From Rhodothermia bacterium (GTDB lineage Bacteria > Bacteroidota > Rhodothermia > Rhodothermales > UBA2364), in assembly GCA_017303715.1 (NCBI GenBank), contig JAFLBZ010000002.1:171353-235352 (forward strand): a stretch of DNA of 64,000 nt. The letters are read 5' to 3'. The position numbers and the translations under genes were made by a program. The notes beneath the pieces are model-generated. The model ran no database searches, had not been told where the DNA came from, and saw only the letters and a program-made list of their open reading frames with translations. Below, piece by piece: positions 8,652 to 20,452 of the stretch; the stretch's first letter is position 1; each line of letters begins with the position of its first letter.

Positions 8652-10085
8652 TTACAATACAGATGCTGCAAGAGTTGTTGCCCCCAAAGGCTCACCCATT
8701 AAGGTAGCAGATGTGCTTCCGGTAATTCGAACGTTGATGTATTGTCCGGGTTGGAAGTCGTGCGCATCAAAAATAACGACTTTATTGGCGTCCGTTCGTC
8801 CAAAAAGCTGATCAGCACGTCTTTTGGAAGTGCCCTCCACCAAAATGGTTTGTAAACTGCCTACATCGGCACGGTTTTTCTCGGCAGCAATGCGCGTTTG
8901 GAGGTCAATAATTTCGGAAAGACGTCGCTTCTTCAGGTCTTCGGGAATGTCATCTTGATACTTACGGGCGGCATAGGTTCCAGGACGCTCCGAATACATA
9001 AACATATAGGCATGGTCGTAACGCACATGTTCCAACAACGAGAGTGTCTCGCGGTGTTCTTCCTCGGTCTCGCCACAAAAACCAGCAATGATATCGGTAG
9101 AAAGGGAGAGGTTGGGAACAATACGATAGGCTTTTTCCACCAATTCCAAATATTGTTCGCGGGAGTACGTCCGGCGCATCCGACGAAGCATTTCTGTATT
9201 GCCGTGCTGAACCGGTAAATGTATGTAATTACAGATGTTAGACCGCTCGGCATGAACGTGTAACAACTCTTCTGAACAATCCTTGGGATGGCTGGTGGAG
9301 TAGCGAATCCGCAATTCTGGAGAAAGTAAACTAATGCGGTAGAGCAACTCGGCGAATGAAACGGCTGTTCCATCTTGCTCGAAACGATAAGAGTTTACGT
9401 TTTGCCCCAGAACCGTTACCTCTTTATACCCGCGCTCCAATAAATCGGCACATTCTGCCAAGATACTTGTCACCGGACGGCTTCGCTCGCGCCCACGTGT
9501 AAACGGAACCACACAAAACGAACACATGTTGTTACAGCCCCGCATAATGGAAACAAAGGCCGAAATGCCATTCGAGTCGTAGCGGACAGGCGCAATATCG
9601 GCATAGGTTTCTTCTTTGGAGAGTTGGACATTCACCGCCGCTTGCCCCCTCAAATCGCGCTCTCCGATTAGTCGTGGCAGGTCTCGGTAGGCATCTGGCC
9701 CCACAACCAAGTCCACCAATTTCTCTTCTTCCAAAAGTTTGTGTCGTAACCGCTCGGCCATGCATCCCAACACCCCAATCAATAAATCCGGATTTTCTTT
9801 GCGTTTTTTTGCACGAAAAACCCCCAGTCGCTGACGAACTTTTTGCTCGGCATTTTCGCGGATGGCACAAGTATTCAGCAAAACCACATCCGCCTGCATT
9901 GGGTCGCTCGTCAGGCCATACCCACCCTCTTGCAGCACGGCGGCCACCACCTCGGAGTCTGCCACGTTCATTTGGCAACCATAGGTTTCTAAATAGAGTT
10001 TGCGACCATTGGTTCCAGCCGTCTCGGACACCACTTTGGGCGCATCAAGGTTGTCCAGTACGTCGAGGTCTTGGATTAAATTCAT
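8652..10085 (-). CDS. miaB: tRNA-2-methylthio-N6-dimethylallyladenosine synthase
   Basis: MiaB is a radical-SAM methylthiotransferase that modifies A37 of tRNAs reading UNN codons. The 477-residue product has the N-terminal UPF0004 domain with three cluster cysteines, YGCQMN (Cys 37), [14 protein letters not shown] (Cys 73) and LGCMAERL (Cys 108). The radical-SAM motif is [20 protein letters not shown] (Cys 184, 188, 191). A TRAM domain for RNA binding closes the protein at about residues 412-475. The order and length match MiaB more than the ribosomal-protein enzyme RimO. It is convergent with trpS and divergent from the WD40 gene. Confidence 0.94.
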   Translation of the reverse strand: MNLIQDLDVLDNLDAPKVVSETAGTNGRKLYLETYGCQMNVADSEVVAAVLQEGGYGLTSDPMQADVVLLNTCAIRENAEQKVRQRLGVFRAKKRKENPDLLIGVLGCMAERLRHKLLEEEKLVDLVVGPDAYRDLPRLIGERDLRGQAAVNVQLSKEETYADIAPVRYDSNGISAFVSIMRGCNNMCSFCVVPFTRGRERSRPVTSILAECADLLERGYKEVTVLGQNVNSYRFEQDGTAVSFAELLYRISLLSPELRIRYSTSHPKDCSEELLHVHAERSNICNYIHLPVQHGNTEMLRRMRRTYSREQYLELVEKAYRIVPNLSLSTDIIAGFCGETEEEHRETLSLLEHVRYDHAYMFMYSERPGTYAARKYQDDIPEDLKKRRLSEIIDLQTRIAAEKNRADVGSLQTILVEGTSKRRADQLFGRTDANKVVIFDAHDFQPGQYINVRITGSTSATLMGEPLGATTLAASVL

Positions 10086-10259
10086 GGGTGAACGGGGTAA
10101 GTTTATATAAGGACGTAAAAGCTACCATCATATTTTGAGGTTCGCAAGGTGTAGGAGGCCATAAATGCACGAATCAGGCTAAAATTCGTAACGAAAGGGC
10201 TTGTATTATCTTGAGGAACGCTGTAAAATACCACTGAACCAAAGCCCAATCACCACATC

Positions 10260-12311
10260 ATGTCACGTATTTTTTCTCTTTACATTGTCCTGACGTTATT
10301 CTTGACCTTCGGCATCGGGTGCAATCGCACGCATGTTGTACCGGGCGGGATAGACCTTTCTGAGCCTCGGCTGATGACCTCATGGGGCCATGCAGAGGCT
10401 GTACTCTCTCTTGCAGTATCATCTGACGGAGAACACCTTTTAACTGGTAGCGCAGATTATACGGCTCGATTTTGGGACGTGAGTAGCCGAAAAGAACTTT
10501 GGCGATTTGTGGGCCACGAAGGGGCCGTCATTGCAACAGCCCTTTCGCCAGATGGAAAGACCGCTTTGACGGGCGGAGAAGACCGCAAAATCTGTATGTG
10601 GAACTTGGAATCGGGTGTGCAAGAAAAGTGCTTCGAGGCACATGGTGCGGGTGTGCTTGATCTGGAGTATGCACCGGATGGAAGCCGCTTTGCATCTGCC
10701 AGCGAAGACGGGAGCGCCCGCATTTGGGAGGCTACCGGTGCTTTACAACAAACGCTAAAAAACCATACCGATTTTGTTGAATCGGTGTCGTTTTCTCAAG
10801 ACGGCAAACAGGTGGTTACAGCCAGTTTGGATGGAACGGCGGTGGTTTGGGAGGCCACAACCGGACAAAAAGTCCAAACCTTCAGAAACCACAAATCTGA
10901 AGTTTGGGATGCAGTATTTAGTCCGGCGGATAACCTGATCGCCTCGGCAAGTGCAGACCGTACCATTCTGCGTTGGCGCGTTCGTGGGGATACGGTACAG
11001 ACCTTAGCGCCCATTTCGGTAAATTGGACGGGGTGGGAGTCCTTGGCTTTTGCAAAAGATGGGCAACATTTCGTAGCCGCCAATAGCGATAAAACAGCAA
11101 GGGTTTTCCGTACCTCTGATGGGGTCGAAATCCGAAAGTTGGAAGGACACACAGGACGTATTTGGTCGGTGGTATTCGATCCTAAAGGCCGTTATATTGC
11201 AACGGCCAGTGGTGACCGTACAGTTCGGTTGTGGTCGGTGGATACCGGAAAGGAAACGGGGCAATTGGGACAGCCGAATACACTTGTGACGGGTGTGGCG
11301 TTTAGCCCAGACCAAAAGAAGGCATTCGTTTTCCGCCTCGACCACACGCTCTACACTTGGCAGACCGATCAAGGGGCTAAACCTTTTCAATTAGGAAGCG
11401 GGGATACAGGCGTTTCTCACTTTTCTACAGACGGCAATACCGTTTTGGTTTCTGGCCCAAATGATACTGCTATTCTTTGGGATACCCGTAGTGGCCGGAA
11501 AATACAATCGTTTGTGCAGGTCAATAAGTTTAAACTTGCTGCGGGTGCTGTTTCTCCAGATGGGAAATGGGTGGCCTTTGGTGAGACGGACGGAACCGTG
11601 TCGCTCTATCAATCGGCTTCGGGAGCCCTCCGTAAACGCTTGGGCAAAAAAGCAAGTCCGGCAAACCATGTCGCTTTTTCTGGAAAAGGAGATGCCCTTG
11701 CCGCAAGTTTATCGGAACGCGATGCCGTAATCTTGGACATAAACACCGGAGCCGTTCGTCATAAACTGAAGGGACATAAAGCCAATATTTTAGACATTGA
11801 TTTTTCGGAAGATGGGACAAAAGTGGTGACGGGTAGCCGTGATGGAACAGCCATCGTATGGGATGCCCAAACGGGTGCAGAAATCGCACAAATTAAGGCC
11901 ACACAAGCTATTACCATCGTCCGTTTCTCGCCCGATGGCGGTTCTTTTTTGACCGTGGATACCTACGGCAATACTCAAATTTGGGGCACCTCCGGTAGTA
12001 CAGCAGCAAAACTTTCCATGCCCGGAACCACCATGGCAACCTTCTCGCCGGATGGAAACTTTCTATTGTCTGGAACCATGGACGGTGCAGCACGCATCTG
12101 GGACGTGGATTCCGGCAATATTGCATTAGAACTGACAACGCTGAACGAAACTCACTGGATTGCTTCTACTGCCGATGGAAAGATCATCCACAACGATCGG
12201 ATAGATGCTACACCACTCTATTGGATGGTGAACGGCAAGGTCGAACCTTTTGCGGCTCGCCAAAAAGACCAACTCAAAACCGATTTACTGCAAACGGTTT
12301 TGAAACCATAA
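10260..12311 (+). CDS. WD40-repeat lipoprotein
   Basis: The 683-residue product has a lipoprotein signal, with the lipid-bearing Cys at 21 after LTFGIG. About fourteen WD40 repeats follow, enough for two seven-bladed propellers. Most carry GH near the start and WD, WN or WS at the end, for example HLLTGSADYTARFWDV and KVVTGSRDGTAIVWDA. The last 60 residues (WIASTADGKIIHN ... YWMVNGKVEPF) resemble the linker that often follows WD40 repeats in proteins with an extra effector domain, but here the protein ends without one. A scaffold at the periplasmic face of a membrane is likely; the partner is unknown. The gene is alone and divergent from miaB. Confidence 0.85.
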   Translation: MSRIFSLYIVLTLFLTFGIGCNRTHVVPGGIDLSEPRLMTSWGHAEAVLSLAVSSDGEHLLTGSADYTARFWDVSSRKELWRFVGHEGAVIATALSPDGKTALTGGEDRKICMWNLESGVQEKCFEAHGAGVLDLEYAPDGSRFASASEDGSARIWEATGALQQTLKNHTDFVESVSFSQDGKQVVTASLDGTAVVWEATTGQKVQTFRNHKSEVWDAVFSPADNLIASASADRTILRWRVRGDTVQTLAPISVNWTGWESLAFAKDGQHFVAANSDKTARVFRTSDGVEIRKLEGHTGRIWSVVFDPKGRYIATASGDRTVRLWSVDTGKETGQLGQPNTLVTGVAFSPDQKKAFVFRLDHTLYTWQTDQGAKPFQLGSGDTGVSHFSTDGNTVLVSGPNDTAILWDTRSGRKIQSFVQVNKFKLAAGAVSPDGKWVAFGETDGTVSLYQSASGALRKRLGKKASPANHVAFSGKGDALAASLSERDAVILDINTGAVRHKLKGHKANILDIDFSEDGTKVVTGSRDGTAIVWDAQTGAEIAQIKATQAITIVRFSPDGGSFLTVDTYGNTQIWGTSGSTAAKLSMPGTTMATFSPDGNFLLSGTMDGAARIWDVDSGNIALELTTLNETHWIASTADGKIIHNDRIDATPLYWMVNGKVEPFAARQKDQLKTDLLQTVLKP

Positions 12312-12482
12312 TTCCAATTTGGGAAAATGCTGGTGATTTAGAACGTGTTTGTCCATGTTTTTAAATATTTGTTTACAATTTGAAACCCACAATCTGTGCC
12401 TGTACGCTTGAAGATCAGTAAATTGCCCATGCGATGGCCCAGCATAGCGACGTCTTGATACCCATCTAACCCACTAAAACAA

Positions 12483-12513
12483 AACTGCCCCGACAAAGGA
12501 TGTCGAGGCGGTT
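12483..12513 (-). terminator. Terminator after atpC
   Basis: Read on the minus strand, AACCGCCTCGACA pairs with TGTCGGGGCAGTT around a short loop, with one mismatch and one G-U pair, and TTTTGTTTT follows. It closes the atpD-atpC unit. Confidence 0.65.
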
Positions 12514-12536
12514 AGAATGGAATGTTGAGCGCTTAC

Positions 12537-12947
12537 TCAGACCTTACCCATCGAGGCACGGAGACGGTTACGGGCGCGATCTAATGCCAAGCGAGCTTTT
12601 TCTTTTTGAGCAGGGTCCTCGGCTTGTGCAAGTTGTGCCAGCGCTTTGTCTATAGAACTTTTGGCACGCTCGGCGTCAATCTCACTAACAGCCTCGGCAG
12701 ATTCGGCCAAGACCATCACCTTATTGTGATGCACTTGTACAAATCCTCCACCAGTGGTGTAATCAATTTTTTCGCCGTCTGGTGTTTTAATGGAAATCAG
12801 CCCAACCCCCATAGCGGCCAGCATTGGCGCGTGGTTGGCCAGGATCTGGAAGCCACCATCCATACCGGGAGCGGAAATACTGACCACATCGCCCTTAAAA
12901 ACGCTGCCGTTCAGTTCAACGATTTCTGCAAAAAATGTATTGGCCAT
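12537..12947 (-). CDS. atpC: ATP synthase epsilon subunit
   Basis: The epsilon subunit sits in the rotor stalk of F1Fo ATP synthase and can inhibit ATP hydrolysis. The 136-residue product has the N-terminal beta-sandwich, with the conserved ISAPGMDGGFQILANHAPML and a GGGFVQVHHNKVMVLAE segment. A C-terminal helical part rich in Ala, Lys and Arg ends in RARNRLRA. It follows atpD by 67 bp on the same strand and ends in a terminator. The separate atpD-atpC pair, apart from the rest of the operon, is known in Bacteroidota and Chlorobi. Confidence 0.93.
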   Translation of the reverse strand: MANTFFAEIVELNGSVFKGDVVSISAPGMDGGFQILANHAPMLAAMGVGLISIKTPDGEKIDYTTGGGFVQVHHNKVMVLAESAEAVSEIDAERAKSSIDKALAQLAQAEDPAQKEKARLALDRARNRLRASMGKV

Positions 12948-13014
12948 ATTCGTAAAGCCTAATAGAAAGCCGATAACGGGCTTCGTGGTTGATGAACAAA
13001 GATATTCGCCTATG

Positions 13015-14877
<1,863 letters not shown>

Positions 14878-15228
14878 ATGTCTGTCTCGGTTCCTACGGT
14901 AGAATGGATTCCATTAAACACCCAAGAAAACAAACATCCTATCTCGCCTCCAGAAAAGGGCGTTCCTGAAGAAGTTTACCGCAAGGGGCTTACCAATCGT
15001 CTTTCGCGAATCGAGGGGCACGTCCGATCTGTGAAAGACATGGTTGCAACGGATCGGCCTGTACGGGATATTGTACTTCAGGTACAAGCAATAAAGGCTG
15101 CACTTAACCAATTTGCCCTTACTCTGATTGAGCACGAACTCAAACAAGGGGTGCAACTTCCCGAAGAATCTAAACAACGGGTAGATGACCTTATGCACAC
15201 CTTAAAAATGTTGCTAAAACAGGCCTGA
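14878..15228 (+). CDS. CsoR/FrmR-fold (DUF156) transcriptional regulator lacking metal-binding cysteines
   Basis: The family comprises small all-helical repressors that sense Cu(I), Ni(II), formaldehyde or persulfide. From the ATG at 14878 the product is 116 residues; upstream codons back to a GTG at 14746 look non-coding. The signature LTNRLSRIEGHVRSVKDMV is clear, followed by DIVLQVQAIKAALNQFALTLIEHEL. At the position of the conserved first sensor Cys (normally xCxDIL), the residue is Val (PVRDIV), and the later His/Cys pair is absent: the whole 116-residue protein has no Cys. Metal or thiol sensing by the known chemistry is therefore unlikely. An N-terminal extension of about 35 residues is also unusual. 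No efflux or sulfur gene lies next to it. Confidence 0.8.
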   Translation: MSVSVPTVEWIPLNTQENKHPISPPEKGVPEEVYRKGLTNRLSRIEGHVRSVKDMVATDRPVRDIVLQVQAIKAALNQFALTLIEHELKQGVQLPEESKQRVDDLMHTLKMLLKQA

Positions 15229-15391
15229 TGCCTCAAATTTCTATTGGTAAATCCGCGATATAAACTTGTGTGGCGGCCTTTATGGTCTTACCTTCCCTTT
15301 CCGATGTCGGAAGAGGAATTTCCGGCTATTCTTTTCCGCCCTCCCTCCGAGCCGAGGAGTGATGATCTGGCCACCGATCGCCGATTTTGCT

Positions 15392-17287
15392 ATGTTACAA
15401 GAAACCTCTCACAACCTGTATCACCAGCTTTTAGCAGCATTTCCGGCTGTTAAAGCCTATCGCCCTATAGATTTTTCGACGCCTGAAATGCCTCCTGATA
15501 TAGGTCATTTTTTACAAAAGGCGTTAGTCCATCGGGCCTCTTTTGAATTGGAGCATTTTACCAGTCCTTGGTTTCGGATGGATGCTTCCGGTATAGCGGA
15601 AACGTTTGCCTTGCTCAGGAAGCAACTTGGGGAGTTTGCTCAATTTCCTGCGGAAGACTGGGCCGCAGCCTTGGAAAATGCAACAGGAATTGTCCTAAGT
15701 TATCTTGTTAGACCCAGCCATACCTTGGTAGGCTTCGTGTTTGGCCGCCAGAACGATGCTTTAGCGCCAGAAGTGGTGCTGCGGCGTATGCAATACTTTG
15801 CCGCTTATCCCTATTTTACCGAAATCCTATCCGCTTTTTTAGAGCGCAAACAAGGTGAGGTTCTCGCGAAAGAAAGGTGTTTAGACCTCTTTTCACAGAT
15901 AGACCGGAAAATGGTCGAGGGCTACGATGTTCCACATTGGTTAACCTTGCTCAAACCTTTGTTTGAGGTCTTCCGGTTTATCAACCCAGATGGGTCTAAT
16001 GCCGTTCCTACCACCTTATTGGCCGTTTTTTTTCAAGACAAAGGGGAAGACGGTTTGTATCGCCGTTTGTTGTTCGAGGGGCAAATACGGCAAAAAGGCG
16101 TTTTAAAACCTGACGAACTCCGTACTTTTTTAGAAAATGACCCCAAAGTTGAAGAAGGACGTTCTGTTTCCTTCCGCTCTCAAAGCGAAACCGGAGAAGA
16201 TGAAGTAGTGCCACTCGCCGAGTTGGGTTCGGAACGAGATGAAGTAGTGCCAGCCACCGAGTTGGGTTCGGAACGAGATGAAGTAGTGCCAGTCGCCGAG
16301 TTGGGTTCGGAACGAGATGAAGTAGTGCCAGCCACCGAGTTGGGTTCGGAACGAGATGAAGTAATAACGCCTTTTGGAGAGATTTCAGATATGATGCCAA
16401 AAGAGGCTTCTCAAGAGGCTTCTTCAGACTCCGATGATTTTGCCGCAGCACTTGCGCTGTCTGACCAGCTTGCCAAGACGTTTAAACCCTCCGCTATGTC
16501 CATACCCTTGCCCATAGCACCAGAGGTCGTTTCTACATCGGACGAGGCTCTCCCGCGAAGTGTTGAAGAGGAGGCGCAGCCATCCGCAACAACCGAAACG
16601 GACAAGGTTACGGATGAGCACTCAGCAGAACTTGAAGACATTCCAACGCATACCGCTGAAGAGGTTTTGGCCGCCATCATCGAAGCGGCAGAAAACGCAC
16701 CCGTGGCAAAAGGCTCTCCTGATCAAGAAGACACCGTATCAAACATCCAAGACGAAAAGCCGGCATTGGCAGAAGACCAACCTCCCCAAAAGATGACTAC
16801 AGGACCAATCCGTATGCACAATTTATTGCGGGAGACATTGGGTGTAGGAAAAGATGGCGCAGCATCTGCCGAAACGCCTCATCTACAACCGCCAACGTTA
16901 GCCTCTACCCTACGCCAACCCTCTGGATTACCACTTTGGAAACAATTTAATCAAAAAGCCCCCCCCGAGCAGGCCAGACAAGCGACTACTGCACCCAACC
17001 CAGCCTTAGAAGCCGCCATGCGCTTAGAGCCAATTATTCTTGGCTTTTTAAGTCCTGAACGCCGTACTTGGTTTTTGCGCACATTGTTCAACAATAGCCC
17101 GTCGTTTTATTTGGAGTTATTGGAAAAACTCCGTGTTTGCAAAACATGGAACGAGGCTTCCGAGGTTATTGCTATTGAGCTATTCCTTAAAAACAATATA
17201 GATATTTACAGTGAAGTTGCAGTAGTGTTTACGGATGCAGTCGAGACGCGATACATGCAAAACAAGCGATCTGGCTCAAATGGTTAG
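15392..17287 (+). CDS. Large acidic protein of unknown function with 13-residue tandem repeats
   Basis: I do not recognise the family. The frame is open from 15266 (TTG), but the ATG at 15392 (MLQETSHNLYHQLL) is the better start and gives 631 residues. There is no signal peptide or membrane segment. Residues 1 to about 255 look folded and helical. Residues 270-321 are four copies of a 13-residue unit (DEVVPATELGSER). A long Glu/Asp/Ala/Pro-rich, probably disordered stretch runs to about 530. A final helical domain (about 540-631) contains ERRTWFLRTLFNNSPSFYLE. The stop is 3 bp before anmK, so the two are probably translated together; whether they share a function is not evident. Confidence 0.7.
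   Translation: MLQETSHNLYHQLLAAFPAVKAYRPIDFSTPEMPPDIGHFLQKALVHRASFELEHFTSPWFRMDASGIAETFALLRKQLGEFAQFPAEDWAAALENATGIVLSYLVRPSHTLVGFVFGRQNDALAPEVVLRRMQYFAAYPYFTEILSAFLERKQGEVLAKERCLDLFSQIDRKMVEGYDVPHWLTLLKPLFEVFRFINPDGSNAVPTTLLAVFFQDKGEDGLYRRLLFEGQIRQKGVLKPDELRTFLENDPKVEEGRSVSFRSQSETGEDEVVPLAELGSERDEVVPATELGSERDEVVPVAELGSERDEVVPATELGSERDEVITPFGEISDMMPKEASQEASSDSDDFAAALALSDQLAKTFKPSAMSIPLPIAPEVVSTSDEALPRSVEEEAQPSATTETDKVTDEHSAELEDIPTHTAEEVLAAIIEAAENAPVAKGSPDQEDTVSNIQDEKPALAEDQPPQKMTTGPIRMHNLLRETLGVGKDGAASAETPHLQPPTLASTLRQPSGLPLWKQFNQKAPPEQARQATTAPNPALEAAMRLEPIILGFLSPERRTWFLRTLFNNSPSFYLELLEKLRVCKTWNEASEVIAIELFLKNNIDIYSEVAVVFTDAVETRYMQNKRSGSNG
16199..16354 (+). repeat. Four tandem 39-bp repeats inside a coding region
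   Basis: Four consecutive 39-bp units begin at 16199, 16238, 16277 and 16316, and a partial fifth follows at 16355. Units 2 and 4 are identical; units 1 and 3 differ at a few bases in the middle (CTCGCC or GTCGCC in place of GCCACC). The length is a multiple of three, so gain or loss of a unit would keep the frame. The near-identity suggests recent duplication or gene conversion. Confidence 0.95.
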
Positions 17288-17290
17288 TCC

Positions 17291-18484
17291 ATGTTATTAA
17301 AGAACTTACTTTCAAAAAATAAACGTATTATAGCCGGCCTAATGAGCGGTACTTCATTGGATGGTATAGATGTTACCATCGCCGCTCTTTCTGGAAGTGG
17401 GACGGATTTACAGATTGCCGTTCTACATACCTACGGAAAAGCCTATCCTGAAGAACTACGCGAACGCCTGCTACGAAATTCACTTTCGGACAAACCTGCG
17501 TCGGTGCGGGAAATTAGCCAGCTAAATACACTTCTCCCCTCGCTCTATGCCGAAGCAGTGCAGGAAGCCTTAGCTGAAATGGGGAAAACTTTTGCGGACT
17601 TAGACCTGATTGGCTCGCATGGCCAGACCATTCACCATGTGCCCCAACCCGAAACATTGCTCGGGAGACCAGTTGTTTCTACCCTTCAAATTGGGGATGG
17701 GTCTTTTTTGGCCAACCTGACGGGTGTTCCAGTGGTTTGTGATTTCCGAACAGCGGATATGGCCTTTGGAGGACAAGGTGCGCCTTTGGTTCCGTATTTA
17801 GACTATGTAATGTTCTCGGATAGGGAAGAGACACGCTTATTATTAAACTTGGGCGGGATTGCCAATATCACCTTCCTCAAAAAAGGGGGATCCGCCTCGG
17901 AGGTATTGGCTTTTGATACTGGGCCAGCAAATATGGTGATTAACGGTCTTGTACAACACTTTTATGGCTTACCGTGGGATCCGAGTGGTAAATACGGCGC
18001 AAAAGGCCAAATAGACCCAAACCTGCTCGACCACCTTTTGGCTGATCCATATTTCCAAGCACCGCCTCCCAAATCCACCGGACGTGAAGTATATAATGCC
18101 ACGTTTATTGAGCGTCTCATCTCGGAAAACCCACACCTTAGCCCAAACGACCTGATTGCTACGGCGACGGCCTTCACCACCGAGACCATTTTTTTGGCAT
18201 ACCAGCAGTTTTTGGCTCCGCTAAACCCTGCCGATGTACTTGTTGTGTCGGGAGGCGGAGTACATAACCAAACGTTGATGCACCTGCTTGCCAAACGTTT
18301 TGCACCTGTCCGTGTATGTACCTTAGATGACTTGGGGGTTTCCTCTGACGGCAAAGAAGCCTTATGTTTTGCCGTTCTTGCACATGAATACCTGAACGAA
18401 ACACCCACCAATTTACCATCGGTTACGGGTGCATCACGTCCCACCTATTTGGGGAAGCTTTGTCTTCCAGCTCCTTTAAAATAG
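17291..18484 (+). CDS. anmK: Anhydro-N-acetylmuramic acid kinase
   Basis: AnmK phosphorylates and hydrolyses 1,6-anhydro-MurNAc to MurNAc-6-phosphate in peptidoglycan recycling. The 397-residue product has the ATP-binding phosphate loop GLMSGTSLDGIDV and the substrate-side segment SHGQTIHH. LLNLGGIANITFL and FDTGPANMVING match the ASKHA-type kinase core, and VSGGGVHNQTLM follows. The length is normal. It lies 3 bp after the acidic repeat protein and ends 2 bp from the convergent purB. No murQ or nagZ gene is nearby. Confidence 0.94.
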   Translation: MLLKNLLSKNKRIIAGLMSGTSLDGIDVTIAALSGSGTDLQIAVLHTYGKAYPEELRERLLRNSLSDKPASVREISQLNTLLPSLYAEAVQEALAEMGKTFADLDLIGSHGQTIHHVPQPETLLGRPVVSTLQIGDGSFLANLTGVPVVCDFRTADMAFGGQGAPLVPYLDYVMFSDREETRLLLNLGGIANITFLKKGGSASEVLAFDTGPANMVINGLVQHFYGLPWDPSGKYGAKGQIDPNLLDHLLADPYFQAPPPKSTGREVYNATFIERLISENPHLSPNDLIATATAFTTETIFLAYQQFLAPLNPADVLVVSGGGVHNQTLMHLLAKRFAPVRVCTLDDLGVSSDGKEALCFAVLAHEYLNETPTNLPSVTGASRPTYLGKLCLPAPLK

Positions 18485-18486
18485 GC

Positions 18487-19785
18487 TTAAATCCCAACCC
18501 GTTCAAAAATCTCATCCACAAACTTAAGGTGATAGGCTGGATTGAAGGCGTTTTCGATTTCTTCCGTCGAGAGCGTGCCCATGATGGTGTCATCTGACAA
18601 AACCAAGTTCTTAAAGGATTGCTCGGTTTCCCACGCTTGCATTGCCAGGGGCTGAACCGTATCGTAGGCCGTTTCGCGCGGCAGGCCTTTCTCTATGAGC
18701 ATAAGCAAAAGACGTTGGCTAAAAACAAGGCCATGTGTACGTTCCATGTTGCGTAGCATATTTTGCGGAAAAACCGTCAGATTTGCGATCAAATTTGCCA
18801 TTCTATTCAGCGCATAGTCCAAGATGGTGGTGGCATCCGGCAGAATAACCCGCTCGACTGCCGAGTGCGAGATGTCGCGCTCATGCCAAAGGGCCACATT
18901 TTCATAAGCGGAGACCATATAACCGCGCAAAAGACGTGCGCAACCCGTTATGTTCTCCGATCCGATGGGGTTACGCTTGTGGGGCATCGCCGAAGAACCT
19001 TTCTGTCCTTTGCCAAAGGCTTCTTCAACCTCCCGAACTTCACTTTTTTGCAGCCCCCGAATTTCCACGGCGATTTTTTCCAAGGTAGCGCCCACCAATG
19101 CCAGAACCCCCAAATAATGGGCATGGCGGTCTCTTTGAATGATTTGGGTGGAAATGGGAGCGGCTTCTAATCCCAATTCCTCGCAGGTGAATTGTTCTAC
19201 GGATGGCGGGATATTGGCAAAGGTACCAACTGCACCAGAGATTTTACCTACCTCAACCCCTTTTGCGGCTTCCAGAAACCTTGCGCGGTTTCGGTCTATT
19301 TCCGCCACATACAAGGCCATTTTTAGGCCAAAGGTGGTTGGTTCTGCATGAATACCGTGCGTCCGCCCCATCATAAGGGTGTGTTTATGCGCTTTTGCCT
19401 TGGCTTCCAAAACTTCACGTAAGTGGTCTATACCCGCCAATAATAATACATTGACTTGCTTAAGGCGGACTCCCCAAGCCGTGTCCACCACATCGGACGA
19501 CGTGAGGCCATAGTGAACCCACTTCCGCTCTGGTGCGCCGCCTAAGTATTCGCTTACGGCGCGGGTAAATGCCACCACATCGTGCCGTGTCTCGGCCTCT
19601 ATCTCGTGAATGCGATCCACCGAAAAACCGGCATGTGCATACAAATACGCCACCTCTTCTTCCGGAATCACACCCAGTTTTGACCAAGCTCGGCAGGCTG
19701 CCAACTCAACCGCCAACCAAGCCCGAAATTGATTTTCCTCACTCCAAAGTCCCGCCATTTGCGGACGTGTATAACGTGCAATCAT
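18487..19785 (-). CDS. purB: Adenylosuccinate lyase
   Basis: PurB catalyses two fumarate-releasing steps in purine synthesis: SAICAR to AICAR and adenylosuccinate to AMP. The 432-residue product has the superfamily signature [19 protein letters not shown], with the catalytic serine in that flexible loop. It also has [15 protein letters not shown] and [16 protein letters not shown], the latter with an active-site His. The length matches the short bacterial form. It is convergent with anmK (2-bp gap) and lies 31 bp downstream of pdxH on the same strand, so pdxH-purB may be one transcript. Confidence 0.96.
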   Translation of the reverse strand: MIARYTRPQMAGLWSEENQFRAWLAVELAACRAWSKLGVIPEEEVAYLYAHAGFSVDRIHEIEAETRHDVVAFTRAVSEYLGGAPERKWVHYGLTSSDVVDTAWGVRLKQVNVLLLAGIDHLREVLEAKAKAHKHTLMMGRTHGIHAEPTTFGLKMALYVAEIDRNRARFLEAAKGVEVGKISGAVGTFANIPPSVEQFTCEELGLEAAPISTQIIQRDRHAHYLGVLALVGATLEKIAVEIRGLQKSEVREVEEAFGKGQKGSSAMPHKRNPIGSENITGCARLLRGYMVSAYENVALWHERDISHSAVERVILPDATTILDYALNRMANLIANLTVFPQNMLRNMERTHGLVFSQRLLLMLIEKGLPRETAYDTVQPLAMQAWETEQSFKNLVLSDDTIMGTLSTEEIENAFNPAYHLKFVDEIFERVGI

Positions 19786-19816
19786 GCAAAAACCATCCTA
19801 TAAGGGTTTAAAAAAC

Positions 19817-20452
19817 TCACGGAGACAACCGCTCCATCATCCAATGATCTTCAACCTTACGATAACGAATGCGGTCGTGTAATCGGCTTGGGCGACCTTG
19901 CCAAAACTCTAACAACACGGGTTTGACCAAATACCCGCCCCAATGCGGAGGACGGACTACCATACCATCCGCAAACCGAACCTCCATCTCCTGAAGACGG
20001 TTTTCAATGACGGCGCGGCTTTCGATAACCGTACTCTGTGCAGAAACCCAAGCACCGACTTTGCTGCCAAACGGGCGGCTCTCAAAATATGCATCGGACT
20101 CGGCGTGTGGTACTTTTTCCACCTCGCCTTCTATCCTAACTTGACGTTCCAACTCTGGCCACCAAAACGTTAATGCAGCGTGCGGGGAAAAGAAAATTTC
20201 CTGCCCTTTCGCACTTTCGTAATTGGTATAAAAGACAAAACCGCGCTCATCCACACCCTTCAAAAGCACTATACGTGAGGAGGGGAGGCCAGAAGCCCGC
20301 ACCGTCGAGAGGGTCATGGCATTGGGCTCGATCACCTCTGCTCCGAGGGCATCGCTAAACCATTTTTTAAATTGGGACAAAGGATCGGGGGCGCAATCGG
20401 ATTCTAAAAGCCCACCTTTGATATAATGGGCGCGTAAATCTGCGATATTCAT
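19817..20452 (-). CDS. pdxH: Pyridoxamine 5'-phosphate oxidase
   Basis: PdxH is an FMN enzyme that makes pyridoxal 5'-phosphate from the pyridoxine or pyridoxamine phosphates. The 211-residue product shows the FMN-binding run SSRIVLLKGVDERGFVFYTN and the segment AALTFWWPELERQVRIEG. The C-terminal motif RLHDRIRYRK ... W.MERLSP contacts the substrate phosphate. The length and start (MNIADLRAHYIKGGL) fit the family. purB lies 31 bp downstream on the same strand. Upstream is a 1-kb gene-poor stretch. Confidence 0.95.
   Translation of the reverse strand: MNIADLRAHYIKGGLLESDCAPDPLSQFKKWFSDALGAEVIEPNAMTLSTVRASGLPSSRIVLLKGVDERGFVFYTNYESAKGQEIFFSPHAALTFWWPELERQVRIEGEVEKVPHAESDAYFESRPFGSKVGAWVSAQSTVIESRAVIENRLQEMEVRFADGMVVRPPHWGGYLVKPVLLEFWQGRPSRLHDRIRYRKVEDHWMMERLSP

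Noticed and set aside
16008..16451. Antisense frame with repeated ALLHLVPNPTRWL
   Set aside because: It is the reverse of the in-frame 39-bp repeats, not a gene.
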